This document shows, one piece after another, positions 18,591 to 27,555 of a stretch of 64,000 nucleotides of DNA. The DNA is taken from assembly GCA_020851795.1 (NCBI GenBank), contig JADZCA010000038.1, positions 1-64,000 on the forward strand. Direction: 5' to 3'. Source of the stretch: Planctomycetota bacterium (GTDB taxonomy: Bacteria > Planctomycetota > PLA2 > JAEUHO01). Numbering within the stretch: position 1 is the first letter of the stretch; the number at the start of each line of letters is the position of its first letter. The translations under genes and the position numbers were made by a program. The notes beneath the pieces are model-generated. The model saw only the letters and a list, made by a program, of their open reading frames with translations, made no database searches and was not told the DNA's origin.

Positions 18591-19973
18591 CTACTTGATC
18601 TGCGAGACGGTGGCGGTGGTGGACCCGCCCCACGTGGACGTCACCGTGACCGAGCTCGGCATGGTGCTCACGGTCTGGGTGAACGTGTACCGCTGGGCCG
18701 TCGAGCTCCACGTCATCGTCCCGCGTCCGACGACGGTGAGGACCGCCGGCGGGAGCACGTCGCTCGCCGTGCTCGTCGCCTGCACGGTGAGGCGCTTGGC
18801 CTTCTTGCTCCACGTCGCGGTCACGACCTCGACGCGGTCGCGGAAGCCGAGCGTGAGCGTGCCCTCGCTCCCGTCGGCGAGGAGCACGTGCGACCCGGCG
18901 AAGGCGCAGCGCTTCGCGTTCGAGGTGTCGTAGCGCGCGACCTGCGTGGGCGCCGCGGGGTTGGACACGTCGATCACGCGGAGCCCGTCGGCCCCCCACG
19001 AGGCGAAGGCGCGGTCGCCGTCGATGCGGACGTCGAGCGGGTCGGCCGCGGTGCCGGCGTCGAACGTGCCGACCGGCGTGGCCGTCGTGACCCCGACGAC
19101 GTCGAAGACCCGGAGCTTGCCCGTGCCGTAGTCGTCGGTCACGACCATCGTCACGCCGGACGCGTCCACCGCGACGCCGCGGGCGTTGCCGATGGCACCC
19201 TTGTGCTGCATCCGGAGCGCGGGGTACTGCAGGTCGCCCCAGTCCGTCGCGACCGCGTTGTTCGCGGCGATGGCGGCGAGGTCGGAGAGGTCGTAGGAGC
19301 TGACGCCGCCCTGCAGCCACGCGACGTAGGCGGTGTCACCGACCACGGTGACGTCCTCGCACACGCCGAGCATGCTGAGCGGGCGCTCGAGGGTGGCCGC
19401 GTACACCGGCGCGCCCGGGTCGGTCACGTCGAACACCTCGACGGCGTTGCTGATCTCGGAGACGAAGAAGGCGTACGGCGTGCCGCCGACGTCGGCGACC
19501 GCGAGGTCGTAGACCATCGCGGCGAGGTGGTAGAAGGCGTGCGTGCCCCAGTCGAGGCGCGCGACCTCGACGGGCGCGGCGGGGTTGGCGACGTCGTAGA
19601 CGTAGACGCCGGTGAAGCGCCCCGTGGCGCCGTTCTCGACGTCGTCCCAGTTGGCCACCCACAGGTGGCCGTCGTGCACCGCGCAGTCGCGGAGGTAGAC
19701 CGCGGCGCCGTCGCCGGGCAGGACGTGCGCGACGACGGTCGGCGCGGCCGGGTTGGTCCGGTCCACCACGTCGAAGCCCGCGGCCCCGCGGGTGACGTAG
19801 GCGTGGACGCCGTCCACGGCGACGGCCGTCGCACCGCCGGCGAGCGAGGAGACGAGCTCGAGGTTGAAGGTCGGCGCCGGCTCGGCGGTGTGCGCCGGCA
19901 CGGCGACGGTGCCGAGCGCGGCGAGGCCGAGCGCGAGCGCGACGGCGCGAGGGGACAGGACGGACGACGGCAT
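18591..19973 (-). CDS. Exported LVIVD-repeat beta-propeller protein
   Basis: 460 aa. Signal peptide (MPSSVLSPRAVALALGLAAL...). The body is built of repeats of about 45 residues with the LVIVD-type pattern: GVHAYVTRGAAGFDVVDRTN, GVYVYDVANPAAPVEVARLD, AVEVFDVTDPGAPVYAATL, GLRVIDVSNPAAPTQVARYD. These predict a beta-propeller as in other LVIVD proteins, usually surface or periplasmic. The last 90 residues (VEVVTATWSKKAKRLTVQAT...) form a separate Ser/Thr-rich beta module that may be an attachment or sorting domain. GGGAG precedes the ATG. Confidence 0.85.
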   Translation of the reverse strand: MPSSVLSPRAVALALGLAALGTVAVPAHTAEPAPTFNLELVSSLAGGATAVAVDGVHAYVTRGAAGFDVVDRTNPAAPTVVAHVLPGDGAAVYLRDCAVHDGHLWVANWDDVENGATGRFTGVYVYDVANPAAPVEVARLDWGTHAFYHLAAMVYDLAVADVGGTPYAFFVSEISNAVEVFDVTDPGAPVYAATLERPLSMLGVCEDVTVVGDTAYVAWLQGGVSSYDLSDLAAIAANNAVATDWGDLQYPALRMQHKGAIGNARGVAVDASGVTMVVTDDYGTGKLRVFDVVGVTTATPVGTFDAGTAADPLDVRIDGDRAFASWGADGLRVIDVSNPAAPTQVARYDTSNAKRCAFAGSHVLLADGSEGTLTLGFRDRVEVVTATWSKKAKRLTVQATSTASDVLPPAVLTVVGRGTMTWSSTAQRYTFTQTVSTMPSSVTVTSTWGGSTTATVSQIK

Positions 19974-20161
19974 GTGCAGGCTCCCTGGGTTGGATGCGCG
20001 TCCCCGGCCGCCTCACGGCGTGCCCCACCACGGGACGCGGGCCGCCCGAGAGCGACGCCCGTGCCTCGACGCAACCCGAGCAGGCACGCGACGTCGCGCA
20101 CAGGGACACCGCGCGCCGCGGAGATCCGCGACGGTGCGCGACGCGGAGGAACGCGACGGGC
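19974..20161. other. Intergenic leader with no gene seen
   Basis: 188 bp between the LVIVD-gene start and repeat copy E. It must hold the LVIVD-gene promoter, but no clear -35/-10 or operator is visible. The frames open here are Arg-rich shadows. Confidence 0.4.
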
Positions 20162-20396
20162 AGCCCGGATCTCCCACGAAAGACGAGGGGCTTCGTGGAC
20201 CGATCGAGCGGCGACCCACCGTCGGGGCCGATGCAGGACCGTCGGGCGCGGGGTTTCACCGACGACCGCGTGTTCTCGGGACACGCCGAGGAGGTGAAAC
20301 CCCGCCAGCAGGGCGCTCGATCGCGCGACGCGCGTCTCCTTGCGCCCGATGGCCCGGCGCGGCCCCGACCTCGTCGGCTCGTGGGAGATCCGGGCT
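20162..20396 (-). repeat. Stop-capping structured repeat, divergent copy E
   Basis: 235 bp, the same length as copy C but with largely different sequence. Perfect 18-bp terminal arms AGCCCGGATCTCCCACGA / TCGTGGGAGATCCGGGCT. Inside is a perfect 11-bp inverted repeat GGGGTTTCACC / GGTGAAACCCC (20250-20260, 20293-20303) around an apical hairpin GCGTGT-TCTCGGG-ACACGC (20268-20286). The central GTGTTCT..CACGCCGAGGAG is kept from the other copies while the arms have changed together. Its right end shares one base with the stop codon (20396-20398) of the FHA-activator gene. Confidence 0.85.
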
Positions 20397-21823
20397 CAGG
20401 GCGCGGCGAGGCGGTGCGCGCGGATCTTCGCGTAGAGCGTGTTGCGGTCGATCCCCAGCAGCTGCGCCGCGCGCGTCTTGTTCCACCCCGTCGTCTCGAG
20501 TACCCGCGCGATGTGCGCACGCTCGACGTCGGAGAGCGACGCCGGCCCGACGCCGGCCGGCTCGCCCGCGACGTCGGCGGCCGGCGCGCAGGTCGTGTCC
20601 TCGTGACGGTGCGGCGCCGCGACCGCCTCGACCGCGGGGACGGGGGAACCGGCCTCGACGACCTCCGGCGGCAGGTCCTCGACCTCGACGCGCGCCCGCG
20701 TGGTGAAGATCAGGCAGCGCTCGAGGAGGTTGCGCAGCTCGCGCACGTTGCCCGGGAACGGGTAGCGCTCGAGCACCGCCATCGCCGCGGGCGAGACCTC
20801 GCGCACGGGCGTGGGCACCTGCGGGCGCAGCTCGTGGAGGAAGTGCTCGACGAGCAGCGGCAGGTCCTCGCGCCGCTCACGCAGCGGCGGGATGCGGATC
20901 TCGGCCACCTTGAGCCGGAAGTAGAGGTCCTCGCGCAACCGCCCCTCGCGGACGAGCGCCGCGAGGTCGCGGTGCGTCGCCGCGACGAACCGCGCGTCGG
21001 TCGTGAGGGTCTCCGCGCCTCCGACGCGGTGGAACTGCCGCCGGTCGATCGCGCGCAGGAGCTTGGCCTGGGCGGCGAGCGGGAGCTCGCCGACTTCGTC
21101 GAGGAACAGCGTCCCGTCGGAGGCCAGCTCGAGCAGCCCCAGCTTGCGTGCGACCGCGCCGGTGAACGCGCCCCGCTCGTGGCCGAACAGCTCCGACTCG
21201 AGCAGCGCCGGCTCGAGCGTGGCGCAGTTGACCACGACGAACGGCCGGCGGCGGCGCGGCCCGAGCCGGTGCAGCGCCTCGCTGACGAGCTCCTTGCCCG
21301 TGCCGCTCTCGCCGAGCACGAGCACCGTCGTCGAGAGCGGCGCGCAGCGCTGCACCATCTCGGAGACCTGGCGGATCCCCGGACTGTCCCCGATCAGGTA
21401 GCGCGGCCGGCCCATGTGCCCCGCCGCGCCGGACGCGGCGGGCGCAGCCGCGTCGTCGTCGGCGGGCGCGCACACCGTCTCGCCCTCGGGGTCGGCGCCG
21501 CCCGCGGCCGACGCCGCGTCGTCGCGCGCGGTCGCGTCGAGGAAGAGCAGCGTCGTGTCGCCCACGCGGAGCTCGTCGCCGGAGGCGAGCGGCCGACCGC
21601 CGGTGAGCCGGATGCCGTTGAGCCACGTCGCGTTCTTGCTGCCGAGGTCCTCGACCGTGCTGGCGCCGTCCGGGGCGACGACGACGGCCGCGTGGCGGCG
21701 CGAGACGCGTGCGTCGGGGAGCACGATCTCCACGTCGCGCTCGCGCCCGATGCGCGTGTGCCCGGGCCCGATCTCGAGCACCGCGCCGCGGTTGGGGCCG
21801 TCCAGGACGATGAACCGTCGCAC
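20396..21823 (-). CDS. FHA-domain sigma54-dependent transcriptional activator
   Basis: 475 aa from GTG 21823; longer in-frame starts exist upstream. An N-terminal FHA domain (residues about 20-95: TRIGRERDVEIVLPDARVSR, GSKNATWLNG) binds phosphothreonine and replaces the usual receiver domain. Then an AAA+ sigma54-interaction domain: Walker A GESGTGKE (171-178), the sigma54-contacting GAFTGA loop (218-223), Walker B LFLDEVGELP and FPGNVRELRNLLERC. The C-terminus is a Fis-type HTH (HIARVLETTGWNKTRAAQLL). Phosphoprotein binding through FHA suggests control by a Ser/Thr kinase; one is encoded divergently at 22084 and has a matching sigma54 promoter. Confidence 0.93.
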   Translation of the reverse strand: MRRFIVLDGPNRGAVLEIGPGHTRIGRERDVEIVLPDARVSRRHAAVVVAPDGASTVEDLGSKNATWLNGIRLTGGRPLASGDELRVGDTTLLFLDATARDDAASAAGGADPEGETVCAPADDDAAAPAASGAAGHMGRPRYLIGDSPGIRQVSEMVQRCAPLSTTVLVLGESGTGKELVSEALHRLGPRRRRPFVVVNCATLEPALLESELFGHERGAFTGAVARKLGLLELASDGTLFLDEVGELPLAAQAKLLRAIDRRQFHRVGGAETLTTDARFVAATHRDLAALVREGRLREDLYFRLKVAEIRIPPLRERREDLPLLVEHFLHELRPQVPTPVREVSPAAMAVLERYPFPGNVRELRNLLERCLIFTTRARVEVEDLPPEVVEAGSPVPAVEAVAAPHRHEDTTCAPAADVAGEPAGVGPASLSDVERAHIARVLETTGWNKTRAAQLLGIDRNTLYAKIRAHRLAAP

Positions 21824-21865
21824 GGGCCGGGAATCTACCGCGCGGGACGTCGCCTCGGACAGACC

Positions 21866-21900
21866 CCGTGCGTGGCAACCCCGCACGGGCGACGTGCGGG
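21866..21900. promoter_or_regulatory. Nested inverted repeats, possible activator binding sites
   Basis: Two overlapping 7-bp inverted repeats: CCGTGCG..CGCACGG (21866-21888) and CCCGCAC..GTGCGGG (21880-21900). They lie 100-135 bp upstream of the sigma54-type promoter at 22001, the usual distance for enhancer sites of a sigma54 activator, and next to the activator's own start. Confidence 0.4.
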
Positions 21901-22000
21901 GCCGCACGCGGCATACGGCACGGCCTCCGCCGTCGTTACCGCCCGGGAACGAAAACCCCCGGAATCCCCCCGGAAACGGCCTTCTGGCGCCGGGTTTTGA

Positions 22001-22016
22001 GGGAACGCAGGTTGCA
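22001..22016 (+). promoter_or_regulatory. Probable sigma54 (-24/-12) promoter
   Basis: GGGAACGCAGGTTGCA fits the consensus TGGCACG-N4-TTGCA: invariant GG and GC with exactly 10 bp between them, intact TTGCA, and only the first T and the C of the -24 box changed. It lies 68 bp before the GTG of the Ser/Thr kinase gene, giving a 5' leader of about 55 nt, and faces away from the sigma54 activator gene. Confidence 0.5.
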
Positions 22017-22083
22017 CGCCCCCGCGGGGCCGCGGGTGGCGCCGCATGCAGCGGCGCACCGGCGGTCCCACCGGAGACCGGCC

Positions 22084-23094
22084 GTGCACCATCCGCTCGA
22101 GATCACCGGCAGCGTGCGCCTGTCCATCGTGCGCACGATCGCGCGCGGCGGCATGGGGCAGGTCTACGAGGCCGTGCAGCACGGCGTCGAAGGGTTCGAG
22201 AAGACCGTCGCGGTCAAGACGATCCTCGAGCCGTTCGCGCGCGACGAGGCGTTCGTGCGGATGTTCATCGGCGAGGCGAAGCTCGCCGCCGACCTCGTGC
22301 ACCAGAACATCGTGCAGGTCTACCACCTGGGCCGCGGCGCGGGGCTCCTCTACATCGTGATGGAGTACGTGGACGGGCGCAACCTGCGCGACGTGCTCGC
22401 GCGGCACGCCGAGCAGGGACGGCGCATGCCCGTCGAGCTCGCCGCGTTCGTGGCGTCGCGCGTGTGCCGCGGCCTCGAGTACGCGCACACGCGCACCGAC
22501 GCGCAGGGCGTGCCGCTCGGCGTCGTGCACCGCGACGTGTCGCCGCGCAACCTCCTCGTCACGCGCTTCGGCGAGGTCAAGATCGGCGACTTCGGGGTGG
22601 CCAAGGCGCGCAGCCTCGCGTGCGACGGGGACGAGCGCCGGCGGATCGGCAAGTACGCGTACACCTCGCCCGAGCAGGCGCGGCGCGAGCCGACCGACGC
22701 GCGCAGCGACCTCTACTCGCTGGGGCTGGTGCTCTGGGAGATGCTCACCGGCCGGCGGCCGCGGCCCGCGGAGCTGCGCTCGCGCGACGCGTGGCTCGCG
22801 CACGTGGCCGGCACGCCGGTGCCGCCCGTCGAGTCGGTCGTGGACGACGTGCCGCCGATGCTCGCCCGCATCGTGGACCGCGCGGTCGCACACGACCCGG
22901 CGGCGCGCTACGCCGACGCGGGGACGATGGGCTACGACCTCGAGTACTTCATGTACCACCAGGGGTACGGCCCGACGATCGTGACGCTCGCGTCCTACCT
23001 CGAGCGGCTCTTCGCCGGCGACGCGACGACGACCCGCGGCACGGCCGAGGAGCCGAGCCCCGGGGCGCTCGCCGAGACCACCGCGTCGCGCTGA
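22084..23094 (+). CDS. Cytoplasmic Ser/Thr protein kinase
   Basis: 336 aa, GTG start with GGAG 8 bp upstream. Complete Hanks-type kinase: glycine loop IARGGMGQVYEA (19-30), VK lysine in VAVKTILEP (Lys45), catalytic HRDVSPRN (149-156), DFGVAK (169-174), activation segment YTSPEQA and DLYSLGLVLWEMLTGRRP. HRDVSP instead of HRDLKP is common among myxobacterial and planctomycete kinases. No membrane segment or sensor domain. Context (divergent FHA activator and sigma54 promoter) suggests a regulatory loop in which the kinase phosphorylates a partner read by the FHA domain. Confidence 0.93.
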   Translation: MHHPLEITGSVRLSIVRTIARGGMGQVYEAVQHGVEGFEKTVAVKTILEPFARDEAFVRMFIGEAKLAADLVHQNIVQVYHLGRGAGLLYIVMEYVDGRNLRDVLARHAEQGRRMPVELAAFVASRVCRGLEYAHTRTDAQGVPLGVVHRDVSPRNLLVTRFGEVKIGDFGVAKARSLACDGDERRRIGKYAYTSPEQARREPTDARSDLYSLGLVLWEMLTGRRPRPAELRSRDAWLAHVAGTPVPPVESVVDDVPPMLARIVDRAVAHDPAARYADAGTMGYDLEYFMYHQGYGPTIVTLASYLERLFAGDATTTRGTAEEPSPGALAETTASR

Positions 23095-23168
23095 GGAGCG
23101 CGCCGGCGGGGCACGTGCCGAGCGCGAACCGCCGCCCGCGGCGGGTCCGCCCGGACGCCCCGCCACGT

Positions 23169-23219
23169 CCGGGCGCGGGCCGAAGCCCCGACCTCGTCGG
23201 CTCGTGCGTTCGGCGGGCT
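23169..23219 (+). repeat. Right-arm fragment of the structured repeat (copy F)
   Basis: The segment ending CCCCGACCTCGTCGGCTCG then TGCGTTCGGCGGGCT matches the right 50 bp of copies A-C. No matching left arm or core was found between 23095 and 23168. It stands 22 bp before the sigma-factor start, so it is the one case not at a 3' end. Probably a decayed relic. Confidence 0.6.
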
Positions 23220-23241
23220 TGTACACTCGCGCGCCTCGCGG

Positions 23242-23895
23242 ATGCGCCCCGGCAACGACCCCGCCCCCGACCCGAGCCCGCCCGCGCCCGAGGGCCCGGG
23301 CGACGCCGACCTCGACGCGCTGTGCGAGGCGGTGGCCCGCGGCGAGCCGGGCGCGGCCGAGCGGCTGTTCCCGCTCGTGTACGACCACCTGCGCCGCATC
23401 GCGGCGCGCCAGATGGGCGGCGGGGCGGGCCGCGTCACGCTGCAGCCGACCGCGGTCGTGCACGAGGCGTTCCTGCGGCTGCGCCACGGCGCCGACCGGA
23501 GCTGGCAGGGCCGGACGCACTTCCTCTCGGCCGCCGTCCGCGCGATCCGCCACGTGCTCGTCGACGCCGCGCGACGGCGCGCCGCCGACAAGCGCGGCGG
23601 CAAGGCGGCGCGCATCACGCTGGTCGAGGGGGCGACGCCCGCGGCGAAGGGCCGCGACGGCGACCCCGCGGCGACGACGCACGACGTGCTCGACCTCCAC
23701 GAGGCCCTCGCCGAGCTGGCCGAACGGGACCCGCGCGGGGCGCGCGTGGCCGAGCTCCGCTTCTTCGGCGGGCTCTCGGTCACCGAGACGGCGGCCGTGC
23801 TCGGCTGCTCCCCGGCCACCGTGAAGGCCGACTGGGTCGTGAGCCGGGCGTGGCTCGCGCAGCGGCTGGGCGCCGCGCACGGAGACGGACGTTGA
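23242..23895 (+). CDS. ECF-type sigma-70 family RNA polymerase sigma factor
   Basis: 217 aa. It belongs to the ECF-like group abundant in planctomycetes (TIGR02999 type): region 2 has AAERLFPLVYDHLRRIAARQ followed by VTLQPTAVVHEAFLRL and FLSAAVRAIRHVLVDAARRR; region 4 has VAELRFFGGLSVTETAAVLG and CSPATVKADWVVSRAWL. Its TGA overlaps the TTG start of the following kinase gene, so the two are made together. That arrangement suggests the membrane kinase controls this sigma factor. No anti-sigma factor is present. Confidence 0.93.
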   Translation: MRPGNDPAPDPSPPAPEGPGDADLDALCEAVARGEPGAAERLFPLVYDHLRRIAARQMGGGAGRVTLQPTAVVHEAFLRLRHGADRSWQGRTHFLSAAVRAIRHVLVDAARRRAADKRGGKAARITLVEGATPAAKGRDGDPAATTHDVLDLHEALAELAERDPRGARVAELRFFGGLSVTETAAVLGCSPATVKADWVVSRAWLAQRLGAAHGDGR

Positions 23896-26800
23896 GCGAG
23901 CCCGGCCGCTGGAGCGCCGAGGGCAACGCGCGGCGGCGCGAGCTGCTCGCGCGGCTCCTGGCGCTCGAGGGCTCCTCGCGGGAGCGCGAGCTCGACGCGC
24001 TGACCGCCGGCGACGCGGCGCTGCGCGACGACCTCGTCGCGCTGCTGCGCGCGGCGGAGGCCGACGACGACGACGGCCCGCCGCGGGACGCGCTCGGCCA
24101 CCTCGTGGTCTCGGGCGCGGCCGAGACGCTCGGCGCCGCGCCGGCGCCGCCGCGCGAGGTCGGCACGTGGACCGTGCTCGAGAAGCTCGGCGAGGGCGGG
24201 ATGGGCGTCGTGTGGAAGGCGCGCCAGCGCCGTCCGTCGCGCCTCGCCGCGCTCAAGTTCCTGCGGCTGGCGAGCGCGACGCCCGACGCGCGCCGGCGCC
24301 TCGAGCTCGAGGCCGAGGTGCTCGCCCAGCTCCAGCACCCGGCGATCGCGCAGCTCTACGAGGTCGGTTCGCTCGACGGGCCCGGCGGACCGCAGCCCTA
24401 CCTCGCCATGGAGCTCGTCGAGGGCGAGCCGCTCGACGGCTGGGTCGAGAAGCGGGGCGTGCCGCGCGCCGAACGCCTCCGCCTCTTCCTCGACCTCTGC
24501 GCCGCCGTCGAGCACGCGCACGCGCGCGGCGTGATCCACCGCGACCTCAAGCCGAGCAACGTGCTCGTCCGCGAGGACGGCCAGCTCAAGGTCCTCGACT
24601 TCGGCATCGCGCGCGTCGTGGGCGCGCAGGCGCCCGGGGCGACGCCGGGCACGCGCGGCGACGCGGTGCTCGGCACGCTCGCCTACATGAGCCCCGAGCG
24701 GCTCGCGGGCGCCCCCGCCGACACGCGCAGCGACGTGTACGCGCTGGGCGCGATCCTGCACGAGCTCCTCTCCGGACGGCTGCCGCTCGACGTCGCCGGC
24801 GACCCGCTGCCACGGGCCCTCGAGCGGATCGCGACCGAGGACCCGCCGCGGCTGGGCACGCTCGACCCGTCGCTGTCGGGCGACCTCGAGACCATCGTCG
24901 CGACCGCGCTGGCGAAGGAACCGGCACGGCGGTACGGCACGGCCGCCGCCCTGGCCGACGACGTGCGGCGCCACCTCGCGCACCAGCCCGTGCGGGCCCG
25001 TGCCCCGAGCGCCTGGTACGTGATGTCGCGCTTCGCGCGCCGCCACCGCACCGTCGTGTCGGTGCTCCTCGTGGCCGCGGCCGGCCTCGTGTCGGCGACG
25101 GTGCTCGCGCTGGCCGCCGCGCGCCGGGCCGACCGCGAGCGCGTGGGCGCCGAGCGGGCGCGGGCGACGGCCGACGCCGTCGCCGACCGGGCCGAGCGCG
25201 ACGCGTACCGCGCGCGCCTCGCCGCCGCGGGCCTCGAGCTCGAGACGGGCGACGCCCGCGCCGCCGTGGCGAGCCTCGAGGCGGCCCCGCGGGCGCGCCG
25301 GGGCTGGGAGTGGGACCACTTCGCGGCGCGCGCCGACGAGAGCCTCCGCACCTTCGGCTCGACGAGCGAGGCGGTGCTCGACGCCGCGTTCGCCGAGGAC
25401 GCCGACCACGTCGTGCTCGTCGTGCGGGCCCGCGCGGGCTCGACGCCGGCGCGGGTGAGGACCGTGCGCTGGCGGGACGGCACCGTGGTCTCCGAGCGCG
25501 CGACGATGGGCGCGGCCCTGCTCTCCGCCGACGGGACGACGGTCGCGGAGAGCGACGAGCACGAGCGCGCGGTGCTCCTCACGCGCGACGGGACCCCGGT
25601 CGGCACCTGGAGCTCGCCCGACGTCGGCGCCTCGGTGCGCCCGATCGCGACGGCTCCGGACGGGTCGGGCGCCGTGTTCGTCGCGGCGACCGACCCGCCG
25701 CGCCCTCGGACGGTCCACGTCCTGCGCCGCGGCGCGAACGAGGCGCAGCTGCTGGGGAAGTCGGGGACCTACGCGGCGCTGGGCCCGCGCTGCCGCCACG
25801 TGGTGTGGCTCGGCCGCCCCAACACGTGGGCGCTCAGCGACCTCGCGACGGGGCAGCGTGCGTGGCTCGAGCTCGGGCCCAGCGTCGTCCGTCCGCTCGC
25901 GTTCGCCTTCGACGCGGACGGCCGGCGCCTGATCGCGGCCACGTCGCGCTCCTGGCTCCTCTGGGACGTGGACGCCCCGGACCGGCCCGACGTCGGCCCC
26001 GAGGCGGCGGGCGCGTTCCACGGGGCGGCGCTCGACACGGCGCGCGGGCGCGCGACGCTCGTCTCGCGCAACGGCGCGGTGCGCGTCTTCGACCTCGCGC
26101 GACGCGAGCAGCTCCGCTCGGTGGGCGGGCAGGGCGAGGTGCCCGGCGGGATGCCGTGCCTCGTGCGCCCGAGCCGTGACGGGCGGCTGCTGCTCACGTC
26201 GGACGGCAGCGGCTACGTCCGGCTGTGGGACGACGTGGGTGCGGGCGCGACGACCGAGCCCGACGCACACGTCGGCTACGTGTACGCCGTGGCCACGTCG
26301 CCGGACGGGACGAGGGTCGCGAGCGTGGGCTGGGACGGCCGCGTCGTGACGACCGACGTCGTCAGCGGCCGGGTCGTCGGCCGCCACGTGCGCCCGCCGG
26401 GGAACCTCCTCCTCGACGTCGCGTGGTCGCCCGACGGCCGGCGCATCGCCGCGCTCGAGGCCCCCACGACGGGCGAGGAGCACCACGTCGTCCTCCTCGA
26501 CGCCCGCACGCTGACCGCGGTCGCGGCCCCGATCGCGGTGCGCCTCGGGACCTCGCTCCCGTTCGGCGGGCTGTTCCTGCGCCACCTGGCCTACGTCCCC
26601 GCGACCGGCGCGCTCTTCGTCGCCCGCAGCGACGGCCTGTGGACCGTGCCGCACGGAGGCACCGAGGCGCGGGCCGCCGCGCGCGCCGCCCCCGACGCCC
26701 CCTGGGTCCGCCGCTCCCCGCAGAAGACGGCGGTCCTCGCCGCGCGCGGCGACCTGCTCGTGCGCGTGGACGGCGCGGGACGGCTCGAGCTGCGCGGAGG

Positions 26801-27383
26801 CCCCGACGGCGACGTCGTGCGCGTGATCGAGACCGGCGTGGACGACGCCTGCGAGCTGGTGCTCTCCGCCGACCTCTCGACCGCCTACCTCGGGACGCTG
26901 TCGGGCCGGCTCGTGCAGGTCGCGCTGGGCCCGGGGAAGGTGCGCGCGGCGCCGGTCGTGGCCTCCGGCCCGCTCTACGCGATCGCGCTCGCACCCGACG
27001 GCACGAGGCTCTTCGCCGGCGGCGAGGACGGGCACGTGCGCGTGCTGACGCTCCCCGAGCTCGAGACCGTCGCGGAGCTGCGGGGCCACCGATCCTACGT
27101 GCACGCGCTCGCGGTGGCCGCGGGCGGGCGGGTGCTCGTGTCGGGGTCGGGCGACAACACCGTGCGCCTGTGGACGACGCTGCCACGCGCCGCGCGCGCC
27201 GCCGCCGCCGCGGACGGCGAGCAGCGCCGTGCGGCGCAGGCGCCACGGGTCGAGGCGCTCCTCGCCGGCCGCGGCGACCCGACGGCCGCGGCCGACGCGC
27301 TCGAGGCGGCCGCCGACCTCGACCGGGCCGACCGCGCGGCGGCGCTCGACGCCCTCGTCGAGCGCACGTCGCCGCCCCGGTGA
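23892..27383 (+). CDS. Membrane Ser/Thr kinase with C-terminal WD40-type beta-propeller
   Basis: 1163 aa. TTG start at 23892 overlaps the sigma-factor stop (TTGA), with GGAG 8 bp ahead. Kinase domain about 95-360: LGEGGMGVVWKA (from 99), HRDLKPSN (from 216), DFGIAR (from 236), YMSPERLAGAPADTRSDVYA. One transmembrane helix at about 387-409 (VVSVLLVAAAGLVSATVLAL), then a coiled linker. From about 485 to 1100 come WD40-like blades such as GHVRVLTLPELETVAELRGH and SGSGDNTVRLWTTLP. The propeller is probably the extracytoplasmic sensor. Kinase and upstream ECF sigma form the paired module known from planctomycetes. Confidence 0.93.
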   Translation: MSEPGRWSAEGNARRRELLARLLALEGSSRERELDALTAGDAALRDDLVALLRAAEADDDDGPPRDALGHLVVSGAAETLGAAPAPPREVGTWTVLEKLGEGGMGVVWKARQRRPSRLAALKFLRLASATPDARRRLELEAEVLAQLQHPAIAQLYEVGSLDGPGGPQPYLAMELVEGEPLDGWVEKRGVPRAERLRLFLDLCAAVEHAHARGVIHRDLKPSNVLVREDGQLKVLDFGIARVVGAQAPGATPGTRGDAVLGTLAYMSPERLAGAPADTRSDVYALGAILHELLSGRLPLDVAGDPLPRALERIATEDPPRLGTLDPSLSGDLETIVATALAKEPARRYGTAAALADDVRRHLAHQPVRARAPSAWYVMSRFARRHRTVVSVLLVAAAGLVSATVLALAAARRADRERVGAERARATADAVADRAERDAYRARLAAAGLELETGDARAAVASLEAAPRARRGWEWDHFAARADESLRTFGSTSEAVLDAAFAEDADHVVLVVRARAGSTPARVRTVRWRDGTVVSERATMGAALLSADGTTVAESDEHERAVLLTRDGTPVGTWSSPDVGASVRPIATAPDGSGAVFVAATDPPRPRTVHVLRRGANEAQLLGKSGTYAALGPRCRHVVWLGRPNTWALSDLATGQRAWLELGPSVVRPLAFAFDADGRRLIAATSRSWLLWDVDAPDRPDVGPEAAGAFHGAALDTARGRATLVSRNGAVRVFDLARREQLRSVGGQGEVPGGMPCLVRPSRDGRLLLTSDGSGYVRLWDDVGAGATTEPDAHVGYVYAVATSPDGTRVASVGWDGRVVTTDVVSGRVVGRHVRPPGNLLLDVAWSPDGRRIAALEAPTTGEEHHVVLLDARTLTAVAAPIAVRLGTSLPFGGLFLRHLAYVPATGALFVARSDGLWTVPHGGTEARAAARAAPDAPWVRRSPQKTAVLAARGDLLVRVDGAGRLELRGGPDGDVVRVIETGVDDACELVLSADLSTAYLGTLSGRLVQVALGPGKVRAAPVVASGPLYAIALAPDGTRLFAGGEDGHVRVLTLPELETVAELRGHRSYVHALAVAAGGRVLVSGSGDNTVRLWTTLPRAARAAAAADGEQRRAAQAPRVEALLAGRGDPTAAADALEAAADLDRADRAAALDALVERTSPPR

Positions 27384-27464
27384 CGTCGCCGCTGCGCGCG
27401 CGAGCCGTGCCGCGCGCGGTGCGCCCCCCGCCCGGCCGACGCCGGGCCCGAGGTCCGGAGACGA

Positions 27465-27497
27465 CGACGCCCTCGGCCGTGGAGGCCGAGGGCGTCG
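27465..27497. terminator. 14-bp-stem hairpin between convergent genes
   Basis: Perfect stem CGACGCCCTCGGCC / GGCCGAGGGCGTCG with loop GTGGA, about 80 bp past the kinase stop and 60 bp past the end of the opposing lipoprotein gene. A second GC hairpin (GGGCCCCGCGCGGGGCCC) lies at about 27516-27533. Likely bidirectional. Confidence 0.65.
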
Positions 27498-27555
27498 CGC
27501 GCCCGTGAGGGCGCCGGGCCCCGCGCGGGGCCCGCGGTCCCTCGAGGGGGCTCCG

